This document shows, in pieces, positions 16,318 to 24,900 of a stretch of 49,541 nt of DNA; positions within the stretch are counted from its first letter, which is position 1, and each line of letters starts with the position of its first letter. Source of the DNA: Chloroflexota bacterium (GTDB lineage Bacteria > Chloroflexota > Chloroflexia > Chloroflexales > Roseiflexaceae). The stretch lies in the NCBI GenBank assembly GCA_013388755.1, contig JACAEQ010000139.1, positions 1-49,541 on the forward strand, in the 5' to 3' direction. The position numbers and the translations under genes were made by a program. A model generated the notes under the pieces. That model was not told the origin of the DNA. It made no database searches and saw only the letters and a program-made list of their open reading frames with translations.

Positions 16318-17709
16318 TTGGAACTGAAACCGGTACTTCAACACCTGGCACGCTGGGGATGGCTGCTTGCCATCAGCACAGTGATCGCTGGCCTGGCTGG
16401 CCTGCTGGTAAGCCGGCAGCTCAGCCCGGTCTACAGGGCTACCACGACGGTGCTCATTAGCGAACGAGCGCGCAGTGACCAGTCGGTCTCAGAGACGCTG
16501 GGTCGCAGTCAATTGCTGGCCGAGACCTACATTCAGCTCCTGAAAGGCCGGCCGGTTCTTGACATGATCATTGCCCGGTTGAGCCTGCCGGTGAACCATG
16601 AGCAGCTTGGCCGGAGGATCCGTGCAGAGATCGTGCCGGGCACGCAACTGGTGACGATCAGCGCCGAGGACCAGAGCGCATCTGAGGCCGCGCTGCTGGC
16701 AAATACACTGGCAGAGACGCTCCGCTCGCAAGGTACCCGTCTGCTTGGCACGACCTGGCAACGAACCTCACTGACCATCGTTGAGCCAGCTACGCCGCCT
16801 CTGCGACCGGTCTTCCCGCGCACACCGATCAATGTTGCAGTTGCTGCGATCCTGGGTCTGCTGATGGCGTCTGGCCTTGTGGTGCTTCGGTATACACTGT
16901 CTGGTTTCGTTGAAACCCCTGGGGATGTTCTGCGCGGGACCGGACTGGAGACTCTGGCAGTGGCATCCGGTAACAGCAAGGTGCAACTCGAAGGATCGTC
17001 GGGTATCCTGAATGACCTGGGAGCGCTCATGCCGGAGCCTTACCGGAAACTGCGTGCCAGAATCGTTGCCCAGATATCAGGTCAGGACCCGGTTGCTATT
17101 GTTGTAGCAGGCACGGATTATGGCGTTGGAACGGGCGTTGTAGCGGTGCATCTCGCGGCTGGTATCGCTCAGACCGGGAGACGGGTGATCCTGGTTGACG
17201 CTGGCCTGCATGAACCATCGCTGCACCTGCATTTTGGTCGTGACAATGACCGTGGCCTTACCACCGTACTGCGCAGGAGCGTAGATGATGTTGTCACAAA
17301 GCTTGTGCCAACTGCGGTGCCGAATCTGCGCTTTCTTCCGGCGGGTCCGAAGATTGCTGCCGCTGCCGGGTTGCTTGCCTCGCGCGAGTTCACGTCGGTC
17401 ATTGCATATCTCAAGACCGAGGCGGATGTCGTTATTGTCGCTTGCGGATCGGCACAAGGAGAGGTTGATAGCCTTGATGTCGCCGTCACGTGCGATGCGG
17501 CTGTGCTTGTGGTCCAGCCGGGAATAAGTCGCGCCCCTGTACTTGCCGAGCTGCGGACGCACCTGGAACAGGCAGGAACGAGGGTGCTGGGTGCGGTACT
17601 GGTTGACCGGCCCGTTATATCGGCATTGATCGCTGGTCATAGCGTCAGGTCGCCGAAACGACTGTTGACTGGCCCGGCAGATATCAGCACGCAGACTGGT
17701 AGTGATTAG
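16318..17709 (+). CDS. Wzz-type chain-length protein fused to degenerate BY-kinase domain
   Basis: A 463-residue inner-membrane protein. Membrane helix 1 (about 14-31) follows a MELKPVLQHLARWGWLL start, a periplasm-type Wzz domain spans 35-170, helix 2 is about 171-192, and a cytoplasmic BY-kinase/ParA-like domain follows from 240 (EPYRKLRARI). The nucleotide loop reads AGTDYGVGTG (264-273) and lacks the Walker A Lys; Walker A' is VDAGLHEPSL (293) with Gly in place of the usual Asp. No C-terminal Tyr cluster is present. It is probably a catalytically dead regulator of polysaccharide length. I chose the TTG at 16318 because AGAAGG lies seven bases upstream and the resulting N-terminus is typical; an ATG at 16294 has no ribosome binding site. 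First gene of the polysaccharide locus. Confidence 0.85.
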   Translation: MELKPVLQHLARWGWLLAISTVIAGLAGLLVSRQLSPVYRATTTVLISERARSDQSVSETLGRSQLLAETYIQLLKGRPVLDMIIARLSLPVNHEQLGRRIRAEIVPGTQLVTISAEDQSASEAALLANTLAETLRSQGTRLLGTTWQRTSLTIVEPATPPLRPVFPRTPINVAVAAILGLLMASGLVVLRYTLSGFVETPGDVLRGTGLETLAVASGNSKVQLEGSSGILNDLGALMPEPYRKLRARIVAQISGQDPVAIVVAGTDYGVGTGVVAVHLAAGIAQTGRRVILVDAGLHEPSLHLHFGRDNDRGLTTVLRRSVDDVVTKLVPTAVPNLRFLPAGPKIAAAAGLLASREFTSVIAYLKTEADVVIVACGSAQGEVDSLDVAVTCDAAVLVVQPGISRAPVLAELRTHLEQAGTRVLGAVLVDRPVISALIAGHSVRSPKRLLTGPADISTQTGSD

Positions 17710-17754
17710 CGTTCCCTGTAACTCCCGGTATCTGACACGAGAGTAGCGAGCGAT

Positions 17755-19107
17755 ATGGCGTTCCTCCGATTTCAGGAGAAGATTGCCGTGAACCAGCACG
17801 GGCAACTGCAGACGGTGGGCGTTTTCGCGCTGGCTGCAATCGGGTTGAGCGGGATTGCCGGAGCGATGGCAGCCCTGGTGTTGTACACCGCCCCCCAGCT
17901 GGCACCCCTGCTCCTGCTGGGCCTGATCGGTGTCATCCCGGTTGTTGCCCTTGGCCTGGCGCGCTTTCACGCGCTCGTTTTTCTTGGCATTGCAAGTCTT
18001 GGTGTCGTGCGCTGGGAGCCGGCACCGGTTGACATGCTCCTGCCCCTGCTGCTTGTGCTTGGCCTGCTGGCGGGGCGTCTGTCGCTCAGGGAGCTGCAGA
18101 ACGCATCGATCATTCATGCCAGTCTGTGGGTGTTTGTGGCGATCAATCTTGCATCATTGCTGGTTGCCCGGGATCTCGTTTACAGCATACGCTACCTGGT
18201 GATCACCTTCTACTTGATGGGTCTGGCCTATTTTGTCAGGCTTTACATCACGTCGCAAGAACGGATGCGCCTTGTGCTGTTCGGTTACGTTGTTGCGGCG
18301 CTGCTCTCCGTTTTCCTGGTCGGCCTTGAGCTCTTCGGGCTGAGCCCGACAAGCGAGTTCTTCATTCGCGAACAGCGCGCGCTGGCACTCTTCAAAGATG
18401 CCAATGTTTTTGCGCCGTTTCTCATCCTGCCAATCTTGTTTCTGTTTGATGAGTTGCTCCGCCCGCATCTTATTCCGGGGCGTTCATGGCTCAAGATCGG
18501 CGCCATGCTGGCACTGTGCGCCGGGGTATTTCTGGCTTTTTCACGTGCTGGCTGGGCGAACCTGCTCGTCGCGCTCATGGCTTACCTGGCGATGAGCGCC
18601 CGATCGCTCTCGTGGTGGCAGTGGGCCAGGCTTATCCTCCTTACTCTGGTGGGTCTGGTTGTGCTGGCAGTACTGGTTGTTCAACTCAACCTGCTGTCGT
18701 TCCTGCTCTGGCGGGCGACCCCGCTGCAATCGTACGATAGCGACCGGTTTGGCACGCAGATGGTAGGGATCGAGGCCGGCCTGAGCCATCTGTTCGGGAT
18801 CGGGCCAGGGATGCTGTTTGATGCGCATAGTCTGTATGTGCGCACGTTTGCCGAGTATGGCGTCTTTGGCTTTGTGGCGCTCTTTATCGCGCTTCTCGTG
18901 CCGCTCTTCTATTGCTTTCGCCGTGCACGTAGCGCTTCGGATCGGGTGCACGGGCTGTCGGCACGGGTCGTCACTGCCTGTATGGTCGGGCTGTTACTCA
19001 ACGGGCTGGTCATCGACTTGATCCACTGGCGTTCGTTCTGGGTATTGTTCGCGCTCTGCTGGATTGTGGCGGCGGTCCAGTCATACGAGGAGCGGCAGAA
19101 ACGATGA
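17755..19107 (+). CDS. O-antigen ligase/polymerase-like membrane protein (Wzy_C)
   Basis: A 450-residue protein with about 11-12 membrane spans. It carries the features of the O-antigen ligase/WaaL-Wzy family: FSRAGWANLLVAL in the middle, a large external loop, then GIGPGMLFDAHSLYVRTFAE, where the conserved His precedes the next spans. Such enzymes join undecaprenyl-linked glycans to each other or to an acceptor on the outer face of the membrane. The start is uncertain: ATG at 17755 has a poor site, while GTG at 17788 has AGGAG nine bases upstream and may be the true start (439 residues). Its stop overlaps the flippase start as ATGA. Confidence 0.87.
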   Translation: MAFLRFQEKIAVNQHGQLQTVGVFALAAIGLSGIAGAMAALVLYTAPQLAPLLLLGLIGVIPVVALGLARFHALVFLGIASLGVVRWEPAPVDMLLPLLLVLGLLAGRLSLRELQNASIIHASLWVFVAINLASLLVARDLVYSIRYLVITFYLMGLAYFVRLYITSQERMRLVLFGYVVAALLSVFLVGLELFGLSPTSEFFIREQRALALFKDANVFAPFLILPILFLFDELLRPHLIPGRSWLKIGAMLALCAGVFLAFSRAGWANLLVALMAYLAMSARSLSWWQWARLILLTLVGLVVLAVLVVQLNLLSFLLWRATPLQSYDSDRFGTQMVGIEAGLSHLFGIGPGMLFDAHSLYVRTFAEYGVFGFVALFIALLVPLFYCFRRARSASDRVHGLSARVVTACMVGLLLNGLVIDLIHWRSFWVLFALCWIVAAVQSYEERQKR

Positions 19108-20735
19108 GTGGTGCAGCAACACAAAAGCTCGCGGCAGATTCGGGCCGCACATCGCTGTTTATGGGCCTGGGCGTCGTGGCGAAGCTGGCGGTTGATGTCG
19201 TGGTGATTACCGGTTTCGGTTTGACAGGCGAGACAGATGCCTTCTTTGTCGCCTATACGCTGCTCATTCTCGTTGAGTCGCTGATCTACCCGGCCAGCCA
19301 GTCAGGTCTTGCGCCGATCTTCATCAGCGCGGCTACCCATGGCGGCCAGGAGCGGGTCTGGGCTGTGTTCAACAGCCTGTTCACGCTGGCGGTTATCGCA
19401 TCAACAGTACTGGCAGCGGGCGCCGTTATCGCGAGTGCGGCACTGAGCTGGTTGCTGGCGCCTGGCCTTGATGTTGAGACGAGCGCGCTGGCAGCCCGGC
19501 TGTCAGCGCTTATGCTTGCCGGCTTACTCTTTGTTGCCCCGATCGGGGTCATGCGCGCGTTCCTTAATGCACATCATCTGTATGGCGCCCCGGCCTCGCT
19601 CGAACTCCTACGCGGTGTGACGGTCATCGCTGTGGTGGTGGGTACTGGTTTGCTGACCGGCGCGCTGCAGATCGATTATCTGGCCCTTGGCTATAGTATC
19701 GCGGCGCTGGTGCAGGCGCTCGTCTTCGGCGCCGTTATCTGGCGGCGTATCGGGCCACACTTCCGGCCGGCGATCGATCTGCCGTTGCTGCGCGCCGTTG
19801 GTGCCAGACGTATGCTCACCCTCCCATTGCTCGAACAGGGGGTCGGTCAGGGAGTGCTGGTCGCCGAACGGGTAATCGGTTCGTTCCTCCCTCCCGGTAG
19901 TATCAGCGCCCTGAGTTATGGTCACCGGCTCGCTTCCGTCATCGGCAACACACTCTTCACCGGTGTTGAGGTCGTGTCGCTCTCGTCACTGGCAACGAGC
20001 CTGTCGGTACGAACTGCCGCCGGTCTGCGCGAGGCGCGCGCAACACTCCTGGCCGGCGTGCGACTGGTCGTCATCCTGGGCGCGCCGATCGGGACGATGA
20101 TCTGGGCCGTGCAGCAGCCGGTGACCCGGCTGCTGTTCGAGCAGGGAACAGGTGCAGATGGAAGCACGGCCGCGCTTGTGCTTGGTATCTATGCATTGAC
20201 TATCCCGTTGTATGGGTACCTGCTGCTGGCGCGAAGTTACCTGTACGCAGCCGGGCGCCCGCTGTTTCCGGTAGTGATTGCCATTGCGCAGTTGATTGCC
20301 ATGGTGAGCGTTGCTCCAGCCCTCGCTGGTGTGTATGGCACAGCGGGGATTGCCTGGGCCTACGCAGCCGGGCAACTGGTGGCCGGCGTTGTGGCTGCCC
20401 TGACCCTTAACGGTATCGCAGGGCCGGGTCAGAACCGGGCGGTTATGAGCCTCATCGCGCGGACGGTAGTCGCGGCACTGGCGACTGCCGGTGCTATGAC
20501 GTTTATCATCGGGCAGTCATCAATCCTGACGGCGTGGGCCGGGCACGCGACGATCGTCGCTCAACTGGTCATACTTGTACTGGCGGGTAGCCTGGGTGCT
20601 GTGGTGCTTGTCGGGATGTTGCTGACCATGCACGTCGAGGAAATACGGGCGTTGTGCACAACCGTCGTGGCCGCCATCAGCAGGCGATGGATGCTCCTGT
20701 ATCAGGGCCGCCAGAGCGTCGAGCCGGAGTCCTGA
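19104..20735 (+). CDS. MurJ/MviN-type lipid-linked glycan flippase
   Basis: A 543-residue protein with about 14 membrane spans and MOP-superfamily features: GRTSLFMGLGVVAKLAVDVVV and GETDAFFVAYTLL near the N-terminus, LLEQGVGQGVLVAERVIGSFLPPGSIS and LSYGHRLASV in the middle. Members flip undecaprenyl-linked sugars across the cytoplasmic membrane. Because it sits inside a polysaccharide locus and starts in an ATGA overlap with the ligase-like gene, it is more likely the dedicated flippase of this glycan than the peptidoglycan lipid II flippase, but sequence alone cannot separate these. The gene ends 21 bp before the glycosidase-like gene. Confidence 0.87.
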   Translation: MSGAATQKLAADSGRTSLFMGLGVVAKLAVDVVVITGFGLTGETDAFFVAYTLLILVESLIYPASQSGLAPIFISAATHGGQERVWAVFNSLFTLAVIASTVLAAGAVIASAALSWLLAPGLDVETSALAARLSALMLAGLLFVAPIGVMRAFLNAHHLYGAPASLELLRGVTVIAVVVGTGLLTGALQIDYLALGYSIAALVQALVFGAVIWRRIGPHFRPAIDLPLLRAVGARRMLTLPLLEQGVGQGVLVAERVIGSFLPPGSISALSYGHRLASVIGNTLFTGVEVVSLSSLATSLSVRTAAGLREARATLLAGVRLVVILGAPIGTMIWAVQQPVTRLLFEQGTGADGSTAALVLGIYALTIPLYGYLLLARSYLYAAGRPLFPVVIAIAQLIAMVSVAPALAGVYGTAGIAWAYAAGQLVAGVVAALTLNGIAGPGQNRAVMSLIARTVVAALATAGAMTFIIGQSSILTAWAGHATIVAQLVILVLAGSLGAVVLVGMLLTMHVEEIRALCTTVVAAISRRWMLLYQGRQSVEPES

Positions 20736-20756
20736 GTCATAGTAAGGATACCCGTG

Positions 20757-21836
20757 ATGTCTGGATGGTGGACGCCATTCTCGGTCGCCGTCGCCCTGGT
20801 CGCACTCGCGGCAGTTGTCGGAGTTGGAGCACAGGGAGTCGGGAGCAGGCCGGAAGGAGGAGATGCGGTGAATCATCTGATGCCGATCGCCGCTACTGGC
20901 CGGGCCGGCGATCCGGTGTTCCCGTTTTACGGCACCCAGTATGTGCCGGTTGATGAGTTGCCTGTGGTGCGGCGGCTTGGCTTCACGGTAGTGCTTAACG
21001 ATTTTGCCTACGATGATGGCCCTGCCGAGTGGATTGGCTATCTTGACGCCGCTCATGCCCAGCAGCTCAAGGTGGTGGCCTGGCTCTGGCCTGAAGGCTG
21101 GACGCTCGATCGACGCACTGGAGTGTGGACGATTGATCCCCAGACGCAACGTTTTCTGCGGAGTGTAGCCGGTCACCCGGCGCTGTTTGCCGTCTATGGC
21201 CTGCACGAGCCCTACTGGAACGAATGCGACGGCTGCGGCTATACGACGGCGCAGCAGCAGGCGCTCTATCGGGCGATCAAGGCGATTTCGCCGGTTCCGG
21301 TGTACTCCGAGATCAATGGGTTTGCATTCTGGGCCGAGCGAGGCAGCGCGACAACGATCGCTCCTGGCGTGTGCGATTACTGCCAGACAGCCTTCTACCC
21401 ATTTATGACCGATGGCAGCTATAAGCGCAAGGAACTCATTGCCCACATCCAGCGTGAAATTGATGCTCTGCGGCGCCACGCGCCCACGTCACGCCTGATC
21501 TGGACGATGCCATCTATGTCCCATGTCGGTGACCAGTTGCGGATGCCGACAGCCGACGAAATGCGCGATTATGCGCGCCTGGTCTATGCGCAACCGGAGA
21601 TAGCGGGCGCCTGGTGGTATCCGTGGCGCTGGGACAATGATCTCTATCCGGATTATCTGGCGAAACACCCGGAACTGTTCCCGGCCGTGTGCGAGATCGC
21701 ACGCACCATTATCGCGCCGGCTCGCCCAACAGCGACACCCACATCTACGATGGTCCCTCGGGTGACGTCAGTTGCGGCGCGATGTACGTTGGACCTGTTT
21801 TTGCCGAAGGTCGATGCGTCTGGAAGGCGCAATTAG
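20757..21836 (+). CDS. Exported glycosidase-like (TIM-barrel) protein
   Basis: A 359-residue protein with an N-terminal hydrophobic segment (about 5-28) that acts as signal peptide or anchor. The body has a barrel-like order of strands: FTVVLNDF, LKVVAWLWPEGW, LFAVYGLHEPYWNEC, VPVYSEINGFAFW, CQTAFYPFM, LIWTMPS and AGAWWYPWRWDND. Acidic residues at strand ends (HEPYW, YSEIN) would fit a retaining glycosidase, but I cannot name a family. A Thr/Pro-rich linker (PARPTATPTST) leads to a short tail ending LDLFLPKVDASGRRN. Its stop codon TAG lies in the left end of a MITE-like element. It may trim or release the glycan made by the locus. The ATG follows AAGGA; GTG at 20754 is an alternative. Confidence 0.72.
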   Translation: MSGWWTPFSVAVALVALAAVVGVGAQGVGSRPEGGDAVNHLMPIAATGRAGDPVFPFYGTQYVPVDELPVVRRLGFTVVLNDFAYDDGPAEWIGYLDAAHAQQLKVVAWLWPEGWTLDRRTGVWTIDPQTQRFLRSVAGHPALFAVYGLHEPYWNECDGCGYTTAQQQALYRAIKAISPVPVYSEINGFAFWAERGSATTIAPGVCDYCQTAFYPFMTDGSYKRKELIAHIQREIDALRRHAPTSRLIWTMPSMSHVGDQLRMPTADEMRDYARLVYAQPEIAGAWWYPWRWDNDLYPDYLAKHPELFPAVCEIARTIIAPARPTATPTSTMVPRVTSVAARCTLDLFLPKVDASGRRN

Positions 21837-21998
21837 TGCCTGTCCGAAAAACGATGCGCCGCGTGTCATTGCGAGGAGCACGATCGGTAGCGTGCAGCGA
21901 GCAACGCATGGCTGAAGCAACCTCCTCTCACGCTGGTCGATTGCTTCGCTTCGCGCGCAATGCCATCTAACCATCCATCCGCTATTCGGATAGGCACT
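21835..21998. mobile_element. MITE-like element, 164 bp, 14-bp terminal inverted repeats
   Basis: The left end AGTGCCTGTCCGAA and the inverse of the right end, AGTGCCTATCCGAA, match at 13 of 14 positions. No transposase is encoded. Inside is a second imperfect palindrome running from about GTCATTGCGAG to CGCAATGCCAT, a layout of dispersed bacterial repeats. No target duplication is evident. The left end supplies the TAG stop of the glycosidase-like gene, and the right end lies 47 bp before the next gene. Confidence 0.7.
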
Positions 21999-22045
21999 CA
22001 GGGCAATGGCCGTCGCAAGGCGCGCATTGCCGGAGAGAGAAAAAC

Positions 22046-23239
22046 ATGCGAGCACTACAGATAGCCGGAAATTCCAGTTATGGTGGAGGCGATTACCTGC
22101 TGATGAAATGGTGCCGGTACTTGCTGGAGCGCGGCTGGCAGGTGGACGTCCTGGCGACTGATCCGCTCGTCGTTGCGGAGCTACGACGCATCGAAGGCCT
22201 TGGTGTGATCGATCACATTCTGATTCCGCGCGACATCGTGCCCGGCCTCCAGTTGCGCGCGGCCAGGCAACTCTATGAACTGCTGCGCAACGGGCGCTAC
22301 GATGTTGTCCATACCTATACCGCAACACCGGGATTCCTGGGCCGGATCATCTCCCGGCTTGTCGGGATTCCGGTCATTCTTCACCATCAGGCCGGCTGGG
22401 CCGTGAACGAGTTTTCAACAGCCAGCGAGCGTCTCTTCTACACACCGCTGGAGTACCTGGCGACCCTGGCATCCACCCGCACGATCTGTGTCAGCCACGC
22501 GGACGCAATCAATGCCCGGCGTTTTCACTGCGCGCCAGGCTGGAAGCTGGCGACGATCTGCAATGGGATCGACCCGGCGCCGTTCATTGCGTCGAGCCCG
22601 GCTATTGCCGGCCTGGGCCTGCGGCGCGAGCTCGGGATACCGGACGATCACCTGCTTATCGGAAACACGGGCCGTCTGGCTGCCCAGAAAGACAATGCCA
22701 GCCTGATCAGGGCGATGGTTCCGCTGCGGAAGCTCCTCGGCTCGCGGCCATTCACCCTGGTGCTCGTCGGCGACGGCCCTGAACGCGCGATGCTGGCGGA
22801 GTTGCAGGAGACGCTTGGGTCAGGGCAGGACGTGCGTTTTCTCGGCTTCCGCCGCGATATTCCTGCGATCCTTGATGGCCTTGACATTTTTGTGAGCCCA
22901 TCGCTCTGGGAGGGGCTCTCCATCTCGTTGCTCGAGGCGATGGCTGCCGCGCGCCCGATCGTGACAACCGACATTCTGGCAAATGCGGAACTGATTGACC
23001 ATGAGGTGACCGGGCTTCAGGTGCCCACCCGGGCGACGGAAGCGATTGCGGCGGCCATCGCGCGCTATGTCACCGATCGCGATCTGGCGCAGCGCTGCGC
23101 CGTTGAGGCGCGTCGCCGCGTCCTGGAGCAGTATACGATCCAGCGGATGCTCGATGAGACATATGCGCTGCAGATGTGCCTGCTGCCGCCACGGTTGCGC
23201 GAACGGGCCGCAACACGGTTCCAGGAGGTGGAGGCATGA
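22046..23239 (+). CDS. GT4-family glycosyltransferase
   Basis: A 397-residue GT-B glycosyltransferase. The N-terminal domain has NSSYGGGDYLLMKWC (the glycine-rich loop near the acceptor site) and VVHTYTATPGFLGRI. The C-terminal GT4 domain has GNTGRLAAQKDNASLI, LVGDGPERAML, FLGFRRDIPAIL and the signature SLWEGLSISLLEAMAAARPIV. It should transfer a sugar from a nucleotide donor to the growing lipid-linked chain in the cytoplasm; sugar identity is not resolved. GGAGAGAG precedes the ATG. It starts 47 bp after the MITE and its stop overlaps the next start as ATGA. Confidence 0.9.
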   Translation: MRALQIAGNSSYGGGDYLLMKWCRYLLERGWQVDVLATDPLVVAELRRIEGLGVIDHILIPRDIVPGLQLRAARQLYELLRNGRYDVVHTYTATPGFLGRIISRLVGIPVILHHQAGWAVNEFSTASERLFYTPLEYLATLASTRTICVSHADAINARRFHCAPGWKLATICNGIDPAPFIASSPAIAGLGLRRELGIPDDHLLIGNTGRLAAQKDNASLIRAMVPLRKLLGSRPFTLVLVGDGPERAMLAELQETLGSGQDVRFLGFRRDIPAILDGLDIFVSPSLWEGLSISLLEAMAAARPIVTTDILANAELIDHEVTGLQVPTRATEAIAAAIARYVTDRDLAQRCAVEARRRVLEQYTIQRMLDETYALQMCLLPPRLRERAATRFQEVEA

Positions 23240-24180
23240 CCGGTGAGATCCTTGCCGAGTGGTTGCGCAGGCGCGGGAGTCGTATCATCCGCGGCGCCGG
23301 CAGCCTCTGGTACGATGCTGGCGCTCGCGTGTTCCAGCCGGTGCCGTTTCATCAGGTCTTTTCACCTGCCGACCATGAGCTGCGTGCATTGATGCGCGAT
23401 GCCGGCGCTGTGGGGTTGCGCTACTCGACCTCGCCTGATGCGCCTGAGGGGTTGCTCAGTTACCACGTCGTCTTCGATGCGGGTGCCTACACGATCGACA
23501 ACATCGGTCCACGCACACGCAACAAGGTGCGCCGCGGGCTGCGCGCGAGTCGTGTGGCGCCAATCAGTCTCGACGACCTTGCTCACAAGGGCTGGCTGTT
23601 GCAGCGCGATACGCTTGAACGCCAGGGCAGGTCGCAGAGTATGAAGCAGGCTGAATGGGTGGCGCTGTGCCGTGCGGCGCATGATCTGCCCGGCTTCGAG
23701 GCATGGGGCGCCTATGTTGGCGATGAGCTCGCGGCCAGTATGCTGATCGCTCGCGTTGATGATGTCGTCTCGGTGCTCACGTCCCAGAGTCATCGCGCCT
23801 ATCTCGACCACTACGTGAACAACGCGCTCTGCTTTACCGTGAGTAGCGATGTCCTGAGCCGGCCGGGTGTGCGCGCCGTGTTCTACAGCACCCATTCGCT
23901 CGATGCCCCGCCAAGCGTTGATGAGTTCAAGTTCTTGATGGGGTATAGAGCCAGGCCAGTACGCCAGCGCGTCTGCTTCAACGGAATGGTTGCTCCCCTG
24001 ATGAACCCGCTGTCCCACAAGTTGATCCGGCGGATGCTCCAGGCCAGGCCTGAGAGCGTCACTCTCAGCAAGGCTGAAGGACTGCTTCGTTTTTATCTGG
24101 AGGGCCGACAACCTGCCCAACAGCAGCACCTGCCCCCTGTGTTGCGAAAGGAACGCTTCGATGAGCAAGCGCCTGTTTGA
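23236..24180 (+). CDS. FemAB/GNAT-fold acyltransferase-like protein
   Basis: A 314-residue soluble protein. The segment IDNIGPRTRNKVRRGLR (about 95-112) and the later WGAYVGDELAASMLIARVDDVVSVL, SQSHRAYLDHYVNNALCF and FLMGYRARPVRQRV follow the order seen in FemAB-related and BioF2-like acetyltransferases (second GNAT domain with strand-helix GELAA-like motif). It probably acylates or aminoacylates a sugar in the glycan, using acyl-CoA or a tRNA donor. It starts in an ATGA overlap with the glycosyltransferase and its end overlaps the sugar-phosphate transferase by 20 nt, so all three are co-translated. Confidence 0.72.
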   Translation: MTGEILAEWLRRRGSRIIRGAGSLWYDAGARVFQPVPFHQVFSPADHELRALMRDAGAVGLRYSTSPDAPEGLLSYHVVFDAGAYTIDNIGPRTRNKVRRGLRASRVAPISLDDLAHKGWLLQRDTLERQGRSQSMKQAEWVALCRAAHDLPGFEAWGAYVGDELAASMLIARVDDVVSVLTSQSHRAYLDHYVNNALCFTVSSDVLSRPGVRAVFYSTHSLDAPPSVDEFKFLMGYRARPVRQRVCFNGMVAPLMNPLSHKLIRRMLQARPESVTLSKAEGLLRFYLEGRQPAQQQHLPPVLRKERFDEQAPV

Positions 24181-24808
24181 TCTCATCATCGCCGGAGTCG
24201 GCCTGGCCCTGACATGGCCGTTGATCCTGGCAGGCGCTCTGGCAGTCAGGTTGACGTCACCTGGTCCGGCCTTCTACCGGGCGCGGCGTGCCGGGCGTCA
24301 CGGTGTGCCCTTTACGATGTATAAGCTTCGTACCATGCGCGTCGGCCTCGATGATGTGAATCGTCGCGTGACCGAGGAGCATGACGACCGGATCACCCCC
24401 GTCGGGCGCTGGCTGCGCCGCCTGCGCATCGACGAATTGCCGCAGCTGTGGAATGTGCTGCGTGGTGATATGTCGGTGATTGGCCCACGCCCGGAGGACT
24501 GGGATATCGTGGAGCGGTACTATACACCGGAGATGCGCCGCACCCTCAGCGTGCGCCCGGGCCTCGCGGCGCCCTCGGATGTCTACTGGTATCCTGACTT
24601 TACCTACCATGATCCGCCTCCTCCAGGAGTGCCGTTGCAGGAACATTATCTGCGCCGTCACCTGCCCGCACGCCTGGCGGTTGACCTTCGCTACATCCAG
24701 CACCAGTCACTCCTCCTCGATCTGCAGGTCATGGTGCAGGTGATTGTTTGTATCGTGGTTCATACCTGGGCGCCGCCGCGGCGCCGGCTCATGAGTACGG
24801 AAGTGTAG
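24161..24808 (+). CDS. Initiating undecaprenyl-phosphate sugar-phosphate transferase
   Basis: A 215-residue bacterial sugar transferase (small PglC/WcaJ-core type without the long N-terminal membrane domain). It shows the N-terminal KRLFDLIIAGVGLAL re-entrant helix, PGPAFYRARRAGRHGVPFTMYKLRTM, the RIDELPQLWNVLRGDMSVIGPRPE signature with the catalytic Asp-Glu pair, and VRPGLAAPSDVYW. It moves a sugar-1-phosphate onto undecaprenyl phosphate, the first membrane step of the pathway. An extra hydrophobic C-terminal stretch (LLLDLQVMVQVIVCIVVHTW) is present. It overlaps the upstream gene by 20 nt. Confidence 0.92.
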   Translation: MSKRLFDLIIAGVGLALTWPLILAGALAVRLTSPGPAFYRARRAGRHGVPFTMYKLRTMRVGLDDVNRRVTEEHDDRITPVGRWLRRLRIDELPQLWNVLRGDMSVIGPRPEDWDIVERYYTPEMRRTLSVRPGLAAPSDVYWYPDFTYHDPPPPGVPLQEHYLRRHLPARLAVDLRYIQHQSLLLDLQVMVQVIVCIVVHTWAPPRRRLMSTEV

Positions 24809-24858
24809 ATCAGACGGTTATTCGTAGCTTCAGAGATGTGGACGCCGCGGCGGCGCCC
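24768..24858. repeat. 16-bp perfect GC inverted repeat around the sugar transferase/WbqC junction
   Basis: GGGCGCCGCCGCGGCG at 24768-24783 and its exact reverse complement at 24843-24858, separated by 59 bp. The left arm lies in the end of the sugar transferase gene, the right arm about 30 bp before the WbqC ribosome site. In mRNA it would form a very stable long-loop hairpin between the two genes. Confidence 0.5.
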
Positions 24859-24900
24859 GCCTGGGTCGCTGTGTGTCGCAAAGCGGTCAGGAGCAACAGT

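Noticed and set aside
17077-18117. Long minus-strand frames in the polysaccharide locus (also 20520-21479 and 26804-27754)
   Set aside because: They lie opposite well-supported genes and are rich in Arg, His and Gln as expected for shadows; none has a good start.
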